Both the position numbers and the translations under genes were made by a program. From the NCBI RefSeq assembly GCF_014644455.1, contig NZ_BMKS01000002.1, positions 434,001 to 498,000 of the forward strand: a stretch of 64,000 nt of DNA, written 5' to 3'. This stretch comes from Caldovatus sediminis. Its GTDB lineage: Bacteria; Pseudomonadota; Alphaproteobacteria; Acetobacterales; Acetobacteraceae. Positions 62,042 through 64,000 of this stretch are shown in pieces; the stretch's first letter is position 1, and each line of letters begins with the position of its first letter. The notes under the pieces are model-generated. The model had not been told where the DNA came from, ran no database searches, and saw only the letters and a program-made list of their open reading frames with translations.

Positions 62042-62818
62042 TCTGATGGGATCTGATGGGACCCGTGCGCGGGTGCGTTGGGCGCGCGCTGTTGCGGCGG
62101 ATCGGGCGGGAGGACCTCGTCGCGCGGCCGGAGCCGAGGGCGGCCTCGTCGCCGGCTCGCCGCTGGCGGAATTCGCCGCGCCGCGCGGCCGGGTCGAGAC
62201 TGGCCGTGCCCTCGCTGCCGTCACGGCCGCGGCGAACCTCGCATCGCCGGAGCGCACGGCCTCCGGCGCATTCGCACGGGTCATCGGACCGGATCGCGGG
62301 CGGCTGGAAAAGCCGCGCGTGACTTCTTCGCGAACGCCGGGCGAGGCCCGTCGCGCGCGCAGCCGCGCGGAAACTGTCCCGGCCGCCCGCGGATGCGCTC
62401 CGTGCCTCCGAAGGCCGAGGCGCAGCGGGATCTGCGGGCGGCGCCTCGCGCGAGCGGTCGCCGGCACAGCGGAGGGCGCCGATCAGCCCCCTGCTCGCCT
62501 CTCCGCCGGAGCGGGGGATCGTTCCGCCATCGCGTCGGCCCGCCGTCGTGGCGGGCCATGGCCCCGGCCGCATCGCCCCCGTCCCGCGGCACTGCCGGCC
62601 CCGTCCACCGGGGCCGGGCGAGCGGTGCCGCGGTGCGCGACGCCGAGCCGTCGCGGTCCCCCCAGCAGCGGCCGGCGCGGGCACGGGCTCCGGCGGCCCC
62701 GTCCTACCCTCCGCGGCCGGGGCCGCGACCTCACGACCGGTTGACAAGGCCGCGGCCGGGGCGGCAAACGGCCGCGCCTTTCCCTCCGCAACCTCCAGCC
62801 CGCAGGACCCGCCCGCGC
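62042..62818. other. 777-bp intergenic region before fabD
   Basis: No reading frame here resembles a known protein; the open frames are arginine/proline-rich, as expected by chance at this GC content. A 10-bp unit ATCTGATGGG occurs twice in tandem at 62041-62060, overlapping the livF stop, and a small hairpin ACCCG-TGCG-CGGGT follows at 62061-62074. A consensus -35 TTGACA is at 62751-62756, but no good -10 lies 16-18 bp downstream. The stretch marks the border between the catabolic block and the fatty-acid synthesis genes. Confidence 0.6.
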
Positions 62819-63778
62819 ATGGCGCTCGCCTTCCTCTTTCCCGGCCAGGGCAGCCAGGCCCCCGGCATGGGCCGGGACCTCGCCGCCGCCTTCCCCGCCG
62901 CGCGCGAGGTGTTCGAGGAGGTGGACGAGGCGCTGAAGCAGCGCCTGACCCGCCTGATGTTCGAGGGGCCGGCCGAGGAGCTGACCCTCACCGCCAACGC
63001 CCAGCCGGCGCTGATGGCCGTCTCCGTCGCGGTCCTGCGCGTGCTCGAGCGCGAGGGCGGCCTCGACCTCGGCGCCCGCGTCGCGCTGGTCGCGGGCCAC
63101 TCGCTCGGCGAGTACAGCGCCCTGACCGCGGCGCGCGCCTTCGCGCTGGCCGACGCGGCGCGGCTGCTGCGGCTGCGCGGCGAGGCGATGCAGAAGGCGA
63201 CGCCGCCCGGCACCGGCGCCATGGCGGCGCTGCTCGGCGCGGAGCTCGACCAGGCGCGCGCCGTCTGCGAGCGGGCGGCGGCGGACCCGGAGACGGGCGA
63301 GCGCGAGGTCGTCGAGGTCGCCAACGACAACGGCGGCGGCCAGGTCGTGGTCTCCGGCCACAAGGCCGCGGTCGAGCGCGCGGTCGAGATCGCCAGGGCG
63401 GAGGGCATCCGCCGCGCCATGCTGCTGCCGGTCTCCGCGCCCTTCCATTGCGCGCTGATGGCCCCGGCGGCGGAGGCGATGGCCGAGGCGCTGGAGCGGG
63501 TCGCGATCCGTGCGCCGGCGGTTCCCGTGGTCGCCAACGTCACCGCGGCCAAGGCGACCGACCCGGCGGAGATCAAGGACCTGCTGGTCCGCCAGGTCAC
63601 CGGCACGGTGCGCTGGCGCGAATGCGTCCAGGCGATGGCGGCGATGGGCTGCGACCGCTTCGTCGAGCTCGGCGCCGGCAAGGTGCTCACCGGCCTGATG
63701 AAGCGCCTCGCGCCGGAGGCGGCGGCCTCCGCGGTCGGCTCGCCGGCCGAGGTCGAGGCCTTCCTGAAGTCGCTCTGA
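62819..63778 (+). CDS. fabD: Malonyl-CoA:ACP transacylase
   Basis: 319 aa, normal length. Starts ALAFLFPGQGSQAPGMG (GQGSQ), nucleophile GHSLGEYSA with Ser95, substrate arginine region near 120 (RLRGEAMQ), and catalytic His210 in SAPFHCALM. It transfers malonyl groups to acyl carrier protein in fatty-acid synthesis. It is followed 54 bp later by fabG, the common fabD-fabG order. No strong ribosome binding site: CAGGACCCG precedes the ATG. Confidence 0.95.
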   Translation: MALAFLFPGQGSQAPGMGRDLAAAFPAAREVFEEVDEALKQRLTRLMFEGPAEELTLTANAQPALMAVSVAVLRVLEREGGLDLGARVALVAGHSLGEYSALTAARAFALADAARLLRLRGEAMQKATPPGTGAMAALLGAELDQARAVCERAAADPETGEREVVEVANDNGGGQVVVSGHKAAVERAVEIARAEGIRRAMLLPVSAPFHCALMAPAAEAMAEALERVAIRAPAVPVVANVTAAKATDPAEIKDLLVRQVTGTVRWRECVQAMAAMGCDRFVELGAGKVLTGLMKRLAPEAAASAVGSPAEVEAFLKSL

Positions 63779-63832
63779 TCCCTGCGCCGCCGCCGCCGGG
63801 CCCGGCGGCGCACCGACCGAGGAGGACCGAGC

Positions 63833-64000
63833 ATGTTCCGTCTTGAGGGCAAGGTCGCGCTGGTCACCGGCGCCTCGGGGGGCATCGGCGCGGCGATCGC
63901 GCGCGCGCTGCACCGCCAGGGCGCGGCGGTCGCGCTCTCCGGCACCCGCCGCGCCGCGCTGGAGGCGCTGGCCGAGGAACTGGGCGAGGGGGCGCTGATC
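63833..64000 (+). CDS. fabG: 3-oxoacyl-ACP reductase, 5' part (runs off the window)
   Basis: 56 residues visible: FRLEGKVALVTGASGGIGAAIARALHRQG with the NADPH-binding TGxxxGxG motif at residues 12-19. A GAGGAGGA ribosome binding site precedes the ATG. The catalytic Ser-Tyr-Lys part lies beyond the right edge. Its place behind fabD supports FabG rather than a catabolic SDR. Confidence 0.88.
   Translation, partial: MFRLEGKVALVTGASGGIGAAIARALHRQGAAVALSGTRRAALEALAEELGEGALI

Noticed and set aside
62041-62060. Tandem ATCTGATGGG units as an attachment site or CRISPR remnant
   Set aside because: Two 10-bp copies only, no spacers, no integrase or cas gene nearby; more likely a replication slip.
62751-62780. 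fabD promoter from a perfect TTGACA
   Set aside because: No acceptable -10 at 16-18 bp (the sequence there is GCGCCT); noted only as part of the intergenic description.
62042-62818. Possible small genes before fabD
   Set aside because: All open frames are arginine/proline-rich with no motif, no ribosome binding site and no similarity I can recognise.

Overview
The window is about 64 kb of very GC-rich, densely coding DNA. It looks like the chromosome of an Acetobacteraceae-type alphaproteobacterium (Roseomonas-like). This is an inference from codon composition, the abundance of Bug/TctC-type periplasmic receptors, several Opp/Dpp and Liv ABC transporters, and the fabD-fabG pair at the right edge. 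No rRNA, tRNA, CRISPR array, insertion sequence or phage gene was recognised. Nearly all content is uptake plus catabolism of small organic acids, amino acids and peptides.

Layout. 0.1-8.1 kb: Bug receptor, gamma-glutamyltransferase and an Opp-type transporter (two permeases, two ATPases), convergent with its likely binding protein. 8.1-10.0 kb: alpha/beta hydrolase with a Bug receptor. 10.2-17.5 kb: a plus-strand operon of enoyl-CoA hydratase, LivF, binding protein, CE4-type deacetylase, LivH, LivM, LivG and a ketopantoate-reductase-like protein. 17.5-21.7 kb: MFS transporter, Bug receptor, a second alpha/beta hydrolase of the same subfamily and a 2-oxoglutarate/Fe(II) oxygenase. 21.9-32.1 kb: a second complete Opp/Dpp transporter running into hydantoinase/oxoprolinase subunits B and A and a beta-hydroxyacid dehydrogenase. 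32.1-38.5 kb (minus): frameshifted cyclase, amidohydrolase, NitT/TauT-type transporter, sulfotransferase and DUF1028 protein. 38.6-44.2 kb: two Bug receptors, HAD hydrolase, isocitrate-lyase-superfamily lyase, fumarylacetoacetase-family hydrolase and TauD dioxygenase. 44.3-48.5 kb: DadA-like oxidoreductase, two SDRs and a luciferase-like flavin enzyme.

48.5-51.9 kb holds a decayed cytochrome c oxidase cluster: subunit II fused to cytochrome c, a subunit I/III fusion that has lost its central heme-binding helices, a small membrane protein and a cytochrome c. I count at least eight small indels and one large internal deletion there, against one frameshift in the rest of the window.

52.4-62.0 kb is the most interesting block: a luciferase-like flavin monooxygenase, a divergent LysR regulator, an alpha/beta hydrolase, a carboxymuconolactone-decarboxylase-family protein made of two near-identical halves, and a Liv transporter in which LivM and LivG are one polypeptide. 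A 19-bp inverted repeat, CTTTCCG-N5-CGCAAAG, occurs upstream of both the monooxygenase and the hydrolase, with a third degenerate copy on the LysR gene's own start region. This suggests one LysR-controlled catabolic regulon for an unidentified substrate. The window ends in fabD and the start of fabG, after a 777-bp stretch without a recognisable gene.
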